From Bacteroidales bacterium H5 (GTDB taxonomy: Bacteria > Bacteroidota > Bacteroidia > Bacteroidales > Muribaculaceae), in contig DAAQ01000030.1 of NCBI GenBank assembly GCA_001701225.1, forward strand, positions 1-64,000: a stretch of DNA of 64,000 nt, in the 5' to 3' direction. Shown here one piece after another: positions 41,439 to 50,207 of this stretch. The position numbers and the translations under genes are program-made. Under the pieces are notes generated by a model. That model did not search any database, was not told the DNA's origin, and saw nothing but the letters and a program-made list of their open reading frames with translations. The stretch's first letter is position 1. Every line of letters begins with the position of its first letter.

Positions 41439-43730
41439 ATGGAAGTCCTCTCCTTCAAAAGCGAAAACGTTGAAATCACCGCCAACACAAGCGCCGATAT
41501 GGCAAACTGCTGGCGGCGTTTCCGTGCGCGCGTAGGAGACAAAGCCTATACATATTGCGATTACCGCTCAACGCTGCCCGGGAGTCTTGAACTTGCATCA
41601 TATCCCGACAGGCACGGGCTGCTACCGGTCGGCGAACCCGACAGCCACGAGTGGGCAAATCAAATACCGGTATTTTACGAAACCGCGACATATAACGTCA
41701 GCATTTATTTCACGAATGTAGACGAAGCCCCCTGTGTACTCCATAAGCTGAAAGGAGTCACCGAACTTTTCTCTGTGATAAAAATCGGAGAGCACAAGTG
41801 GTTGCTTTCGGCCCCACTCTCGTTTGTCAACGAACCCGGAATATTTGACCTTACGTTCAGATATAAGCCCAACGGTGGTGCCGAGCGTACCGATACATTC
41901 TCATTCCGTGTCGTTTCTCCAAAACTCGATACAAAGGATGACTACAACCATATCCTCGCCGAAATCAACGCCCAATACAACGAAATCGTATATCAGTACC
42001 TGACCCTGACATTGCAGAATCTGCAGCGCGGTGGCAAATCTGACAATGATGTCGTGTGGCTGTCAATCTTCCGCAGCATAGCGGGAGATTACGAGAAATG
42101 GGTGCGTCATATCGTCCACAAACCACACTTGCGTCAAACCCGTGAGGTTTGCTACGACCGGGCTGACCACATCAAACGCTGGTCGCCAAAGATGGATGAG
42201 AAATTCGCCGAAGTCGAGACCGCAGGCAAACTTGACCGTGAATATTTCAGGCATGAGGAAATAATCCATACACATAATACGCGCGAGAACCGATTTGTCA
42301 AATTCACCCTTGACCGTATCGGCAAGCGCCTGACATCCATAGTCTCGACAATCAGGGCCAAGGATGCCCGGGCAAAGGAAGCTGACAAAGTCGCTCCGAG
42401 CGAACTTGCTGAGCTGGAAAGTCATGTCAGTTCTATTCGTAGACTTGCCAACTCATCGCTGTTCCGCCCCCTGCGCGGAGAACCATTGCGGTCGGAAAGC
42501 ATGGTCCTCCAAAAACGGACAGGCTATGCGCAAGTCTATAGATACTGGCTTTTGCTCCAGAAGGGTATCGAACTTTTCGAAGGTGCGAACGCTATCGGGG
42601 TGCGTCCGGTCTGGGAGCTATACGAGCTGTGGTGCTTCCTCAAAATGCGTCAGATGGTCGCTGACATTCTCGGGGTGCATTTCGACAATCCCGATGAGAT
42701 CACCGAGAGTCCGATGCCAATGGTGAAGCCTTTCGAAGATAACAAACAGGAACACACGGTATGCTATAACTGCACCGATGGCTCCAAAGTCAGGCTCCAT
42801 TATCAACACACATACAACCGCCTAACCGGCGAAGTACATACAGCGACCACAGAGAACCGCCCAGATATTGTGCTTACAATCGTAAAACCCGATGGCTTCG
42901 AACTGACATATCTGTTCGATGCCAAATATCGTCTTCTCGATGACAGCAATCTCAACAGGGAAGACCGCGAGGAATTAAACGAAATACACGGAGCCGATAC
43001 CCCTCCTGCAGATGCAATAAATCAGATGCACCGCTACAGAGATGCTATCTATTATGGTTCTGACAGACAATCCCATGTCGCCAAAGAAATCATCGGAGGC
43101 TATATACTTTTCCCCGGTCGAGGCGACAATGAGAGTGTCCGCCAACGTTTTTTCTACAAGAGCATCGAGACCGTCAACATCGGGGCATTCCCTCTTTTGC
43201 CCGACGCTTCCGACCCTTCAAACGAGGATTCTCTGCTGTATGAGTTCCTGACCAAAATCCTGACAGCCCCACTCGCCATCGACCATATCAAGGATGCCAT
43301 CCCGCAAAAAGGTCTGCATTATCTTCCGTCCGAGCAACCGACCTCCGAAGACCTTGTCCTCGTCGGTTACTACAGAACAGATCAATGGGAGGCTATTGTC
43401 AGAAACCGTCTCTACTATGTGCCCGCAGCCCTCGGCAAAGGCTCTATAAATCTGGTGTCCGGATTTGAAAAAACGAAATACATCCTGCTTCACCATGACA
43501 AAGAACGTAAACTTGTGCGTCTAAAAGGAGAGGGTCCCAAATTCTATCCGAAACCTGCGCTCGAAGCCATCGGGTTCAAGCCGTCAGGCGATTTCTATCT
43601 CGGCTTCGAGATAAAAGATTTCGTACCGGTCAAGGAGATAGACCCTTATGCCTACGTTTTAGAACGGAAAGGCAAAAACAGTACAGCACCATATTTCACC
43701 ACCATCGACAAATTAAAATCAAGCAAATAA
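41439..43730 (+). CDS. DUF2357/DUF524-type PD-(D/E)XK nuclease subunit (McrC-like)
   Basis: A 763-residue protein whose N-terminal two thirds resemble DUF2357 and whose middle carries a PD-(D/E)XK nuclease core: ENRPDIVLTIVKPDGFELTY then LFDAKYRLLDD (about residues 472-500), followed by INQMHRYRDAIYYG. This is the usual architecture of McrC-like nucleases that work with McrB-type ATPases. The C-terminal 180 residues (PSEQPTSEDLVLVGYYRTDQ onward) form a further domain, possibly DNA-binding or EVE-like; this is uncertain. Base composition is close to the chromosome average, unlike the methyltransferase gene. Confidence 0.85.
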   Translation: MEVLSFKSENVEITANTSADMANCWRRFRARVGDKAYTYCDYRSTLPGSLELASYPDRHGLLPVGEPDSHEWANQIPVFYETATYNVSIYFTNVDEAPCVLHKLKGVTELFSVIKIGEHKWLLSAPLSFVNEPGIFDLTFRYKPNGGAERTDTFSFRVVSPKLDTKDDYNHILAEINAQYNEIVYQYLTLTLQNLQRGGKSDNDVVWLSIFRSIAGDYEKWVRHIVHKPHLRQTREVCYDRADHIKRWSPKMDEKFAEVETAGKLDREYFRHEEIIHTHNTRENRFVKFTLDRIGKRLTSIVSTIRAKDARAKEADKVAPSELAELESHVSSIRRLANSSLFRPLRGEPLRSESMVLQKRTGYAQVYRYWLLLQKGIELFEGANAIGVRPVWELYELWCFLKMRQMVADILGVHFDNPDEITESPMPMVKPFEDNKQEHTVCYNCTDGSKVRLHYQHTYNRLTGEVHTATTENRPDIVLTIVKPDGFELTYLFDAKYRLLDDSNLNREDREELNEIHGADTPPADAINQMHRYRDAIYYGSDRQSHVAKEIIGGYILFPGRGDNESVRQRFFYKSIETVNIGAFPLLPDASDPSNEDSLLYEFLTKILTAPLAIDHIKDAIPQKGLHYLPSEQPTSEDLVLVGYYRTDQWEAIVRNRLYYVPAALGKGSINLVSGFEKTKYILLHHDKERKLVRLKGEGPKFYPKPALEAIGFKPSGDFYLGFEIKDFVPVKEIDPYAYVLERKGKNSTAPYFTTIDKLKSSK

Positions 43731-43790
43731 TTCAAGAAGATTTTCGCCATTTTTCCCATCTGAAATGATGTCTGTCTTATAAAAAAGCGC

Positions 43791-43798
43791 TATATTTG
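43791..43798 (+). promoter_or_regulatory. candidate -7 element before the three unknown genes
   Basis: TATATTTG fits TAnnTTTG and lies 65 bases before the ATG at 43864. The -33 region is not convincing. It suggests that the following three genes are transcribed apart from the restriction module. Confidence 0.45.
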
Positions 43799-43863
43799 CA
43801 CATAGCCTGAGTATATGCATGGGCAGTTTATTTGAAATCACACCGTAATCTAATTCAACACAT

Positions 43864-44277
43864 ATGAAAATTTCAGTCACATACAGAGAGATCGAGAATT
43901 ATATCGCCGGGAAGACGGGGAGGCGTGTAGGGCTGTCGAAGGTCTCGGACAAGGAGGTCTGTGTCAGCGTGAGCCAGCATGTCATCTTCAAGACCATCCA
44001 GATTGGTATCAATGTCCGCGTCGATTCTATCAGCAATGACGAGCTGAATCTGACATACGACGGGGGTTTCGGACTCGACCTGATAATATCGGGCCTGATG
44101 TCTCTTGTCAAGAACAAGCTGCCGGAGGCAAGCCGGTATTTCGAGGCATCCGACGGCCACCACGTGAAAATCATGCTGTCTAAAATCGACAAGCTCAAAT
44201 CCGTGCTTGACAAGGTGTCATTAGCAAGCCTCAATTTCACAGACGATGCCGTTGTCCTTGAGGCAAGGCTGAAATGA
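43864..44277 (+). CDS. hypothetical protein, first of three
   Basis: A 137-residue protein that I do not recognise. It has no signal peptide or membrane helix. It begins with a likely helix (SVTYREIENYIAGKTGRRVG) followed by amphipathic beta strands (KEVCVSVSQHVIFKTIQIGI) and two helices (LIISGLMSLVKNKLPEASRY; KIDKLKSVLDKVSLASLNF). GC content is close to the chromosome average. It is followed 14 bases later by another unknown gene on the same strand, so the trio is probably one operon. Confidence 0.7.
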   Translation: MKISVTYREIENYIAGKTGRRVGLSKVSDKEVCVSVSQHVIFKTIQIGINVRVDSISNDELNLTYDGGFGLDLIISGLMSLVKNKLPEASRYFEASDGHHVKIMLSKIDKLKSVLDKVSLASLNFTDDAVVLEARLK

Positions 44278-44291
44278 TGTAGCCATAAGGA

Positions 44292-44924
44292 ATGTCTTTT
44301 TTTGATATATTCAAGAAGAAGGTAAAAAATGACGGTTGGAATTATCCGAAATTGATTGGAGAGCTGTCCCCGGCCGAGAAAAAGAAAAAGGCCGAGGAGC
44401 TTTTCCGCGATTTCGGGAGGACATATTTCCCCCAGTCGCTGAAGAGTGTATGCCAGGACGATTACAAGACACTGTCGTTACTGACATACCGGCTCGTCGC
44501 AGAGGTATATTCATCCGCGCCACCCGTCATTGACCACTACAGGATATGCAGGTTTCTCGACATAGGGCCGGAGGGGAACTGTCCCATAACCAAGCCACTG
44601 TATGTTCCCGTGCGGTATTGCGGAGGAAACATGAGCTTCGGGCACGTATTCTCGATCAACATCTGCGCATTTCCGTCTAACGACTCCATCATCGGTTTCA
44701 GGAATAGCGAATATCATCTGCCCCAGGAGTATTTCAAAATCATCAAGGGACTCAGGTTTGTCGGCACACACGAGAACTGGACGCTATTCAAGCTTGATGT
44801 CGCGTCGACCGACGACATGACGGCGATGCTCTATTCTGCGCTTGAAAAGAATTTTACCATCGAGTTCGCCCATTTTCCCCACGAGGGGGGACACAGGATA
44901 TTGTTCCGCTGGGTAGACTCTTAA
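44292..44924 (+). CDS. hypothetical protein, second of three
   Basis: A 210-residue soluble protein of unknown family. It starts MSFFDIFKKKVKNDGWNYPK, has a charged helix (LSPAEKKKKAEELFRDFGRT) and a mostly beta C-terminal region with several aromatic residues (EYHLPQEYFKIIKGLRFVGT; FAHFPHEGGHRILFRWVDS). Nothing in it points to an enzyme active site. It lies between two further unknown genes with 14- and 15-base gaps. Confidence 0.7.
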   Translation: MSFFDIFKKKVKNDGWNYPKLIGELSPAEKKKKAEELFRDFGRTYFPQSLKSVCQDDYKTLSLLTYRLVAEVYSSAPPVIDHYRICRFLDIGPEGNCPITKPLYVPVRYCGGNMSFGHVFSINICAFPSNDSIIGFRNSEYHLPQEYFKIIKGLRFVGTHENWTLFKLDVASTDDMTAMLYSALEKNFTIEFAHFPHEGGHRILFRWVDS

Positions 44925-44939
44925 ACTGCATACAAAGCT

Positions 44940-45470
44940 ATGGAATCACATGAACTTTATCTTACCCTCAGAGACCGACTTGGACGCGGAGAATTCAACC
45001 GCACCGGCCTCGGCGAAGGGATGGCTGTGCTCGAGAATGTCATCGGAGGGTACTGGAGAGAACGCTATCTTTTAAACGACAACCTCGGGACGGCGTACGA
45101 GCTTATGGACGGCAGTCTCCGCCTGAAATTCGTCACCCGCGATGATATCGACTGGCCGAGCGTGGACAAACTGGAGAACAACGAGAATGCCTACACATTT
45201 TCGGCCTATTATCCACGGTTCTCGGTCGGACGGTTCACCGACGGTGTCGCGTCAGTCAAATGGACGCTATATCCCGACGGAATGTTCTTCATGGACGAGG
45301 ACGGTTTCGGCATGGAACATAACAGCGAGTCGGCACTCATGGGATATATCGACACAAGGTGCCGCATAGTCATCCCCTTCCAGGCCAAAGGCTGGAGAGA
45401 GATGGACGCGATGCAACCACTGGCCGTACGCCGAGCCCGCGAGATGGCAGAAGATGACCGGGACACATGA
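44940..45470 (+). CDS. hypothetical protein, third of three
   Basis: A 176-residue protein of unknown family, probably cytoplasmic. A helical start (MESHELYLTLRDRLGRGEF) is followed by a beta-rich body with many aromatics (YTFSAYYPRFSVGRFTDGVA; WTLYPDGMFFMDEDGFGMEH). It ends in a charged, probably flexible tail (RRAREMAEDDRDT). No signal peptide or membrane helix. It closes the three-gene set; a weak hairpin follows. Confidence 0.7.
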   Translation: MESHELYLTLRDRLGRGEFNRTGLGEGMAVLENVIGGYWRERYLLNDNLGTAYELMDGSLRLKFVTRDDIDWPSVDKLENNENAYTFSAYYPRFSVGRFTDGVASVKWTLYPDGMFFMDEDGFGMEHNSESALMGYIDTRCRIVIPFQAKGWREMDAMQPLAVRRAREMAEDDRDT

Positions 45471-45478
45471 CCGTGTCT

Positions 45479-45515
45479 TATGGAGCTTGCGAAAACTCCC
45501 ATATTTGATTTTTTA
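45479..45515 (+). terminator. weak terminator candidate after the unknown genes
   Basis: TATGG-AG and CT-CCCATA form an imperfect stem with a 10-base loop, followed by TTTGATTTTTTAG. The stem is short and has a bulge, so this is a low-confidence call. Confidence 0.4.
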
Positions 45516-45549
45516 GGGGGCGGGTTAGCGGATGTTCGGGGATTTTGCG

Positions 45550-45557
45550 TATTTTTG
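45550..45557 (+). promoter_or_regulatory. -7 element placing the start site at the murB ATG
   Basis: TATTTTTG fits TAnnTTTG and ends five bases before the murB ATG at 45563. Transcription would start on or next to the start codon, giving a leaderless mRNA. No clear -33 is seen. Confidence 0.5.
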
Positions 45558-45562
45558 CAGTT

Positions 45563-46582
45563 ATGATTACGTCACGTCTCAATTTTGACCTCACAGACCG
45601 CAATACCTTCGCCATGCCGGTGAAATGCGGCTGCTTCATGGAGTATGACTCGCGCGAGGATATTCCCTTCCTGTTATCCACCATCCGTCCCGAGGTCGAT
45701 ATGCTGCATATCGGCGCCGGGAGCAATCTGCTTTTCCTTAACGATTATCCCGGAGTGGTGGTACACAGTGCGGTGCGCGGCATGGAGATTATCCGCGAGG
45801 ATGGCGATTCGGTGCTGGTGCGTGTCGGAGCCGGTCAGGATATGGACGGCTTCATAGCCTGGGCCTGTGACCATGGCCTGTGGGGTGTAGAGAATCTCTC
45901 GGGCATTCCGGGCGAGGCCGGGTCGGCCGCCGTGCAGAACGTAGGCGCATACGGTGTAGAGGCTGCCGACGTAATCGAGGAAATCGAGGCGTTCGACTGT
46001 CCGGCGGGTGACTTCATTACCCTCAGGCCCGAACAGTGCGACTATGGCTACCGCCATTCGATGTTCAAGAGCCCGATGATGAAGGGCAATTATATCATTG
46101 CCTCGGTGACTTTCAGACTCAGCAAGGAGCCTCAGCCCAAGACATCATATCCCGCCCTCGCCGCGAGGTTTCCCCAGCCTCCGGCAACCCCTGCCGAGGT
46201 GCGCAAGGCGGTGATTGAGATACGCGACTCCAAGCTGCCCGACCCGGCCAAGGTGCCGAGCGCGGGTAGCTTCTTCAAGAACCCGGTGGTGAGCCGCGAG
46301 ACTTTCGGGCGTATCTGCGCCGCCGAGGGTGGCGAGGATGCAGTGCCCCACTATCCAGCGCCCGACGGGGTGAAGATACCTGCCGCATGGATGATAGACC
46401 GCTGCGGGTGGAAAGGGCGCACGATGGGCAACGCCGCCGTGTGGCACCTTCAGCCGCTCGTCATCGTCAATCCCGACCGCAAGGCAACACCGGCCGATGT
46501 GCTGGCGCTCGAGCGCGCCATCATCGAGTCTGTCAGGGAGCGCTTCGGCGTAACCCTGACCCCCGAGGTTGAACACATCTAA
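45563..46582 (+). CDS. murB: UDP-N-acetylmuramate dehydrogenase
   Basis: Second committed step of peptidoglycan precursor synthesis: FAD-dependent, NADPH-driven reduction of UDP-GlcNAc-enolpyruvate, in the cytoplasm. It is 339 residues. Seen: the FAD-binding LHIGAGSNLLFLNDYPGVVV, ENLSGIPGEAGSAAVQNVGA, GYRHSMFKS, the catalytic-serine region PSAGSFFKNPV and the C-terminal VRERFGVTLTPEVEHI. The ATG at 45563 is preferred over the TTG at 45545, because that TTG lies inside a promoter-like element. murA follows 75 bases downstream. Confidence 0.96.
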   Translation: MITSRLNFDLTDRNTFAMPVKCGCFMEYDSREDIPFLLSTIRPEVDMLHIGAGSNLLFLNDYPGVVVHSAVRGMEIIREDGDSVLVRVGAGQDMDGFIAWACDHGLWGVENLSGIPGEAGSAAVQNVGAYGVEAADVIEEIEAFDCPAGDFITLRPEQCDYGYRHSMFKSPMMKGNYIIASVTFRLSKEPQPKTSYPALAARFPQPPATPAEVRKAVIEIRDSKLPDPAKVPSAGSFFKNPVVSRETFGRICAAEGGEDAVPHYPAPDGVKIPAAWMIDRCGWKGRTMGNAAVWHLQPLVIVNPDRKATPADVLALERAIIESVRERFGVTLTPEVEHI

Positions 46583-46657
46583 CGTCCCGGACGTTTTACA
46601 GTCACAGACTCCCTTACCCACTTTTTCAACTCACAACATCAATTCATCTCATCCGGC

Positions 46658-47968
46658 ATGAGCACATATATCATCGAAGGAGGCCATCATCTGCATGGCG
46701 ACATCCGCCCTCAGGGCGCAAAGAACGAAGCCTTGCAGGTCATCAGCGCTACGCTGCTCACCTCCGAGCCTGTCACCATACACAACGTCCCCAATATACT
46801 CGACGTCACAAACCTCATCAACCTGCTCAGGGCCATGAGGGTGAAGGTCGAGAAACTTGACGACTCGACATACCGTTTCCAGGCCGACGACCTCGACGAG
46901 GAGTATATCTCGAGTGCCGATTTTGTGGCTCGCTGCGCCGGGCTGCGCGGCTCGGTGCTTGTCGTGGGCCCGCTGCTGGCGCGCCTGGGACAGGCATATT
47001 TCGCCAAGCCGGGTGGCGACAAGATCGGCCGCCGCAAGGTCGACACCCACATCACCGGACTCTCCAAGTTAGGTGCCATGATAGCCTATAACGAGGAGCG
47101 TCAGGCATACTATCTCGTCACGGTCAACGGCCTCAAGGGGTGCTACATGCTGCTCGACGAGGCATCGGTGACAGGTACGGCCAACATCATCATGGCCGCG
47201 TCGCTCGCCGAGGGCACCACAACCATCTACAATGCGGCCTGCGAGCCCTACGTGCAGCAGCTCTGCAAGATGCTTGTCGGGATGGGTGTGCAGATAGACG
47301 GCATCGGCTCGAACCTGCTTCGCATCACCGGGGTCGAGAAGCTCTCGGGTGCAGACCACACCATACTCCCCGACATGATCGAGGTCGGCTCGTTCATCGG
47401 CATGGCCGCGCTGACGCGCAGCACACTCACCATCAAGGATGTGTCATACGACAATCTCGGCATCATCCCCGACTCGTTCCGCAGGCTGGGCATCAACCTC
47501 GAGCGCCGTGGCGACGACATCGTAGTGCCCGAACAGGATGTCTATGAGATCGAGACCAACCTCGACGGCTCGATACCCACCATAGCCGACGCGCCGTGGC
47601 CGGGCCTGACCCCCGACCTGCTGTCGGTGATGCTTGTCACCGCCACACAGTGCCGCGGCAGTGTGCTGATACATCAGAAGATGTTCGAGAGCCGCCTCTT
47701 CTTTGTCGACCGCCTCATCGACATGGGCGCACAGATAATGCTCTGCGACCCGCACCGTGCCGTGGTCATCGGCCTTGACCACAAGTTCGCCCTCAGGGCC
47801 AACAAGATGCATTCGCCCGACATACGTGCCGGCATCGCCATGCTCATCGCCGCCATGAGCGCCAAAGGTGTATCGACCATCGACAACATCGACCAGATAG
47901 ACCGCGGCTATGAAGCCATCGACACCCGCCTTAATTCGGTGGGGGCCTGCATATACCGCCGCGACTGA
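46658..47968 (+). CDS. murA: UDP-N-acetylglucosamine 1-carboxyvinyltransferase, Asp in place of active-site Cys
   Basis: First committed step of peptidoglycan synthesis: transfers enolpyruvate from PEP to UDP-GlcNAc. It is 436 residues with the usual two inside-out alpha/beta domains; it keeps GDIRPQGAKNEALQVISATL at the start and AGIAMLIAAMSAKGVSTIDN near the end. The catalytic loop reads FAKPGGDKIGRRKVDTH: the residue matching Cys115 of E. coli MurA is Asp121. Enzymes with Asp at this site are known to work and to be insensitive to fosfomycin, so intrinsic tolerance is expected (inference). Confidence 0.95.
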   Translation: MSTYIIEGGHHLHGDIRPQGAKNEALQVISATLLTSEPVTIHNVPNILDVTNLINLLRAMRVKVEKLDDSTYRFQADDLDEEYISSADFVARCAGLRGSVLVVGPLLARLGQAYFAKPGGDKIGRRKVDTHITGLSKLGAMIAYNEERQAYYLVTVNGLKGCYMLLDEASVTGTANIIMAASLAEGTTTIYNAACEPYVQQLCKMLVGMGVQIDGIGSNLLRITGVEKLSGADHTILPDMIEVGSFIGMAALTRSTLTIKDVSYDNLGIIPDSFRRLGINLERRGDDIVVPEQDVYEIETNLDGSIPTIADAPWPGLTPDLLSVMLVTATQCRGSVLIHQKMFESRLFFVDRLIDMGAQIMLCDPHRAVVIGLDHKFALRANKMHSPDIRAGIAMLIAAMSAKGVSTIDNIDQIDRGYEAIDTRLNSVGACIYRRD

Positions 47969-48011
47969 ACCCCGGGGGGTACGTGCCCCCGACCATCAAA
48001 CCCGCTTGCCT

Positions 48012-50207
48012 ATGGAAAAGTCAAATAAAACACTGCCGACACCTCTTCTGGTCAGGGAACTGCTGAGGCTCAGCGCCGACGTGACAGCGCCCGGAGACTA
48101 TGAGGCAGTGAAAAAGATATATCGCGAAGCTGCCGAGAAAGGTATCCGCCTCCCGGCGCGACATGACATAGACCCGCTCGACGAATCACTCAGGACAGGG
48201 ATAGCCCTGTGCGAGATGGTGTCGCCCGACCGCAACATGCTTATCGCGGTGATGCTCTATCAGCTCGCCGGGGCCGGAGCCGTGACCTCCGAACAGATTG
48301 CCGAACTCTGGGAACCGGATGTGGCCACGCTGGTCGGGGGCCTGACAAAAGTCTCCAACCTCTATGGCAAGCAGACCGTGGTCAAGACCGACAATTTCCG
48401 CCGTCTGCTCATGGCCCTTGCCGATGACATCCGCGTCATCATAATAATGATTGTTGAGCGCCTGACCCTGATGCGGGCCATCAACCACCATCCCGACGAG
48501 AAATTCGTCACTGACACAGCCTTCGAGGCCAACTACCTGTACGCCCCTCTTGCACACCGCCTCGGCCTCTACAAGATAAAGAGCGAGCTCGAGGACATGT
48601 CGCTCAAATATACCTCGCGCGACACATACACCAAGATAGCCCGCGGCCTCAACGAGACAAAGACCGAGAGAGACGCCTACATAGCATCGTTCATCGCACC
48701 TCTGCGCGAGAAACTTGACGCAACAGGGCTGAAATACGAGATAAAAGGGCGCACCAAGTCGATATACTCGATATGGAACAAGCTGCGCAAGCAGCAGGTC
48801 GAGCTCTCGGGAGTTTATGACCTCTTCGCCATCCGCATCATACTCGATGTGCCGCGCGAGCAGGAGAAGGCCGAGTGCTGGAAGGTGTTCTCGATTGTCA
48901 CCGACATGTACACAGGCAACCCCAAGCGCCTCAAAGACTGGATAACCGTACCCAAGAGCAACGGATACGAGTCGCTGCACACCACCGTCATGGGCCCCGA
49001 GAACAAATGGGTCGAGGTGCAGATACGCACCCGCCGCATGGATCTCGTGGCCGAGAAGGGTCTCGCCGCACACTGGCGATACAAAGGCATCAAGAGCGAG
49101 AGCTCGCTGGACCAATGGATGAACAACGTGCGCGACATCCTCGAGACTGCCGAGGGCCCCATGCAGCTGATGAAGAATTTCAAGATGGACCTCTATGACC
49201 GAGAGGTCTTCGTCTTCACTCCGCAAGGCGACCTGCACCGTCTGCCGCTCGGCGCCACGGTGCTCGATTTCGCCTTTGCCGTCCACAGCAAGCTCGGATG
49301 CTCGTGTACCGGGGGTAAGGTCAACGGACGCAACCGCAAGCTGGGCCACAAGCTCCGCTCGGGCGACACGGTCGAGGTCATCACTTCACCCTCGCAGACC
49401 CCGAAACAAGACTGGCTCAACATCGTGGTCACAGCCAAAGCCCGCACCAAGATACGCCAGACCATCAACGAACGTGCCGCACGGTCGAGCGAATATGGCC
49501 GCGAACTGCTGCAGCGCCGGTGCAAGAACCGCAAGACAGAGCTGGAGGAGGCCGGACTGATGCGCACCATCAAGAAGATGGGCTACAGGACAGTGACCGA
49601 CTTCTACAAGGCCCTGGCCGACGAAATCATCGACCCGACCGACGTCATAGCCACATACGACGCCATCCAGGCCGCAGACACCAAGGCCGACGAGCGACGC
49701 AGCGCCGAGGAGTTCGAGCTGATGGATCCGCTGGCGGCCGACTCGGGACGCAATGACGATGTGCTCGTCATCGGCACCGACAACATACGCGGCATGAACT
49801 ACCGCATGGCCAAATGCTGCAACCCGATATTCGGCGACAAGGTTTTCGGATTCATCTCGTCTGAGGGCGTTGTGAAGATACACCGCGAGGACTGTCCGAA
49901 CAGCGCGCACATACACGAGCGCTATCCCTATCGCGTCATCCGCACCCGCTGGTCGGGCAAGACAGGCAACCAGACCGCCGCTACCATACGCATCGTGGGT
50001 CAGGACGACATAGGCATCGTCACCAACATCTCGTCGGTAATCAACAAGGAGAAGGACGTGACCCTGCGCAACATATCCATCGAGAGCCACGACGGCATCT
50101 TCTCGGGCTTTCTGGTCATAGGTGTCAACGACACCGTGGCCCTGAACAACGTGATAAAGAAAATTCAAGCAGTCAAAGGAGTAAAGAATGTTCAACGCAG
50201 CAACTAA
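48012..50207 (+). CDS. relA: RelA/SpoT family (p)ppGpp synthetase with degenerate hydrolase domain
   Basis: A 731-residue long RSH protein. Order: N-terminal HD-type domain (1-200), synthetase (about 230-400), TGS (VFVFTPQGDLHRLPLGATVL), helical and zinc-finger-like region (MAKCCNPIFGDKVFGFIS) and C-terminal ACT (IRIVGQDDIGIVTNISSVIN). In the HD domain the HDxxED hallmark is missing: the matching stretch at 81-89 reads MLYQLAGAG, and the later ADRLHNMRT motif reads VERLTLMRA. The synthetase keeps YEIKGRTKSIYSIWNKLRKQ, RLKD and SNGYESLHTT. It should make but not degrade alarmone. The start at 48012 is chosen over the earlier ATG that overlaps murA. Confidence 0.93.
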   Translation: MEKSNKTLPTPLLVRELLRLSADVTAPGDYEAVKKIYREAAEKGIRLPARHDIDPLDESLRTGIALCEMVSPDRNMLIAVMLYQLAGAGAVTSEQIAELWEPDVATLVGGLTKVSNLYGKQTVVKTDNFRRLLMALADDIRVIIIMIVERLTLMRAINHHPDEKFVTDTAFEANYLYAPLAHRLGLYKIKSELEDMSLKYTSRDTYTKIARGLNETKTERDAYIASFIAPLREKLDATGLKYEIKGRTKSIYSIWNKLRKQQVELSGVYDLFAIRIILDVPREQEKAECWKVFSIVTDMYTGNPKRLKDWITVPKSNGYESLHTTVMGPENKWVEVQIRTRRMDLVAEKGLAAHWRYKGIKSESSLDQWMNNVRDILETAEGPMQLMKNFKMDLYDREVFVFTPQGDLHRLPLGATVLDFAFAVHSKLGCSCTGGKVNGRNRKLGHKLRSGDTVEVITSPSQTPKQDWLNIVVTAKARTKIRQTINERAARSSEYGRELLQRRCKNRKTELEEAGLMRTIKKMGYRTVTDFYKALADEIIDPTDVIATYDAIQAADTKADERRSAEEFELMDPLAADSGRNDDVLVIGTDNIRGMNYRMAKCCNPIFGDKVFGFISSEGVVKIHREDCPNSAHIHERYPYRVIRTRWSGKTGNQTAATIRIVGQDDIGIVTNISSVINKEKDVTLRNISIESHDGIFSGFLVIGVNDTVALNNVIKKIQAVKGVKNVQRSN

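Noticed and set aside
38404..43730. Classic type IV (McrBC) restriction system
   Set aside because: A C5 methyltransferase overlaps the ATPase gene in the same operon. A type IV enzyme that cuts methylated DNA would attack the host, so a type II-like arrangement is more likely.
47910..48012. Longer start for the RelA-like protein
   Set aside because: The extra 34 codons overlap the end of murA and bear no resemblance to RSH N-termini.
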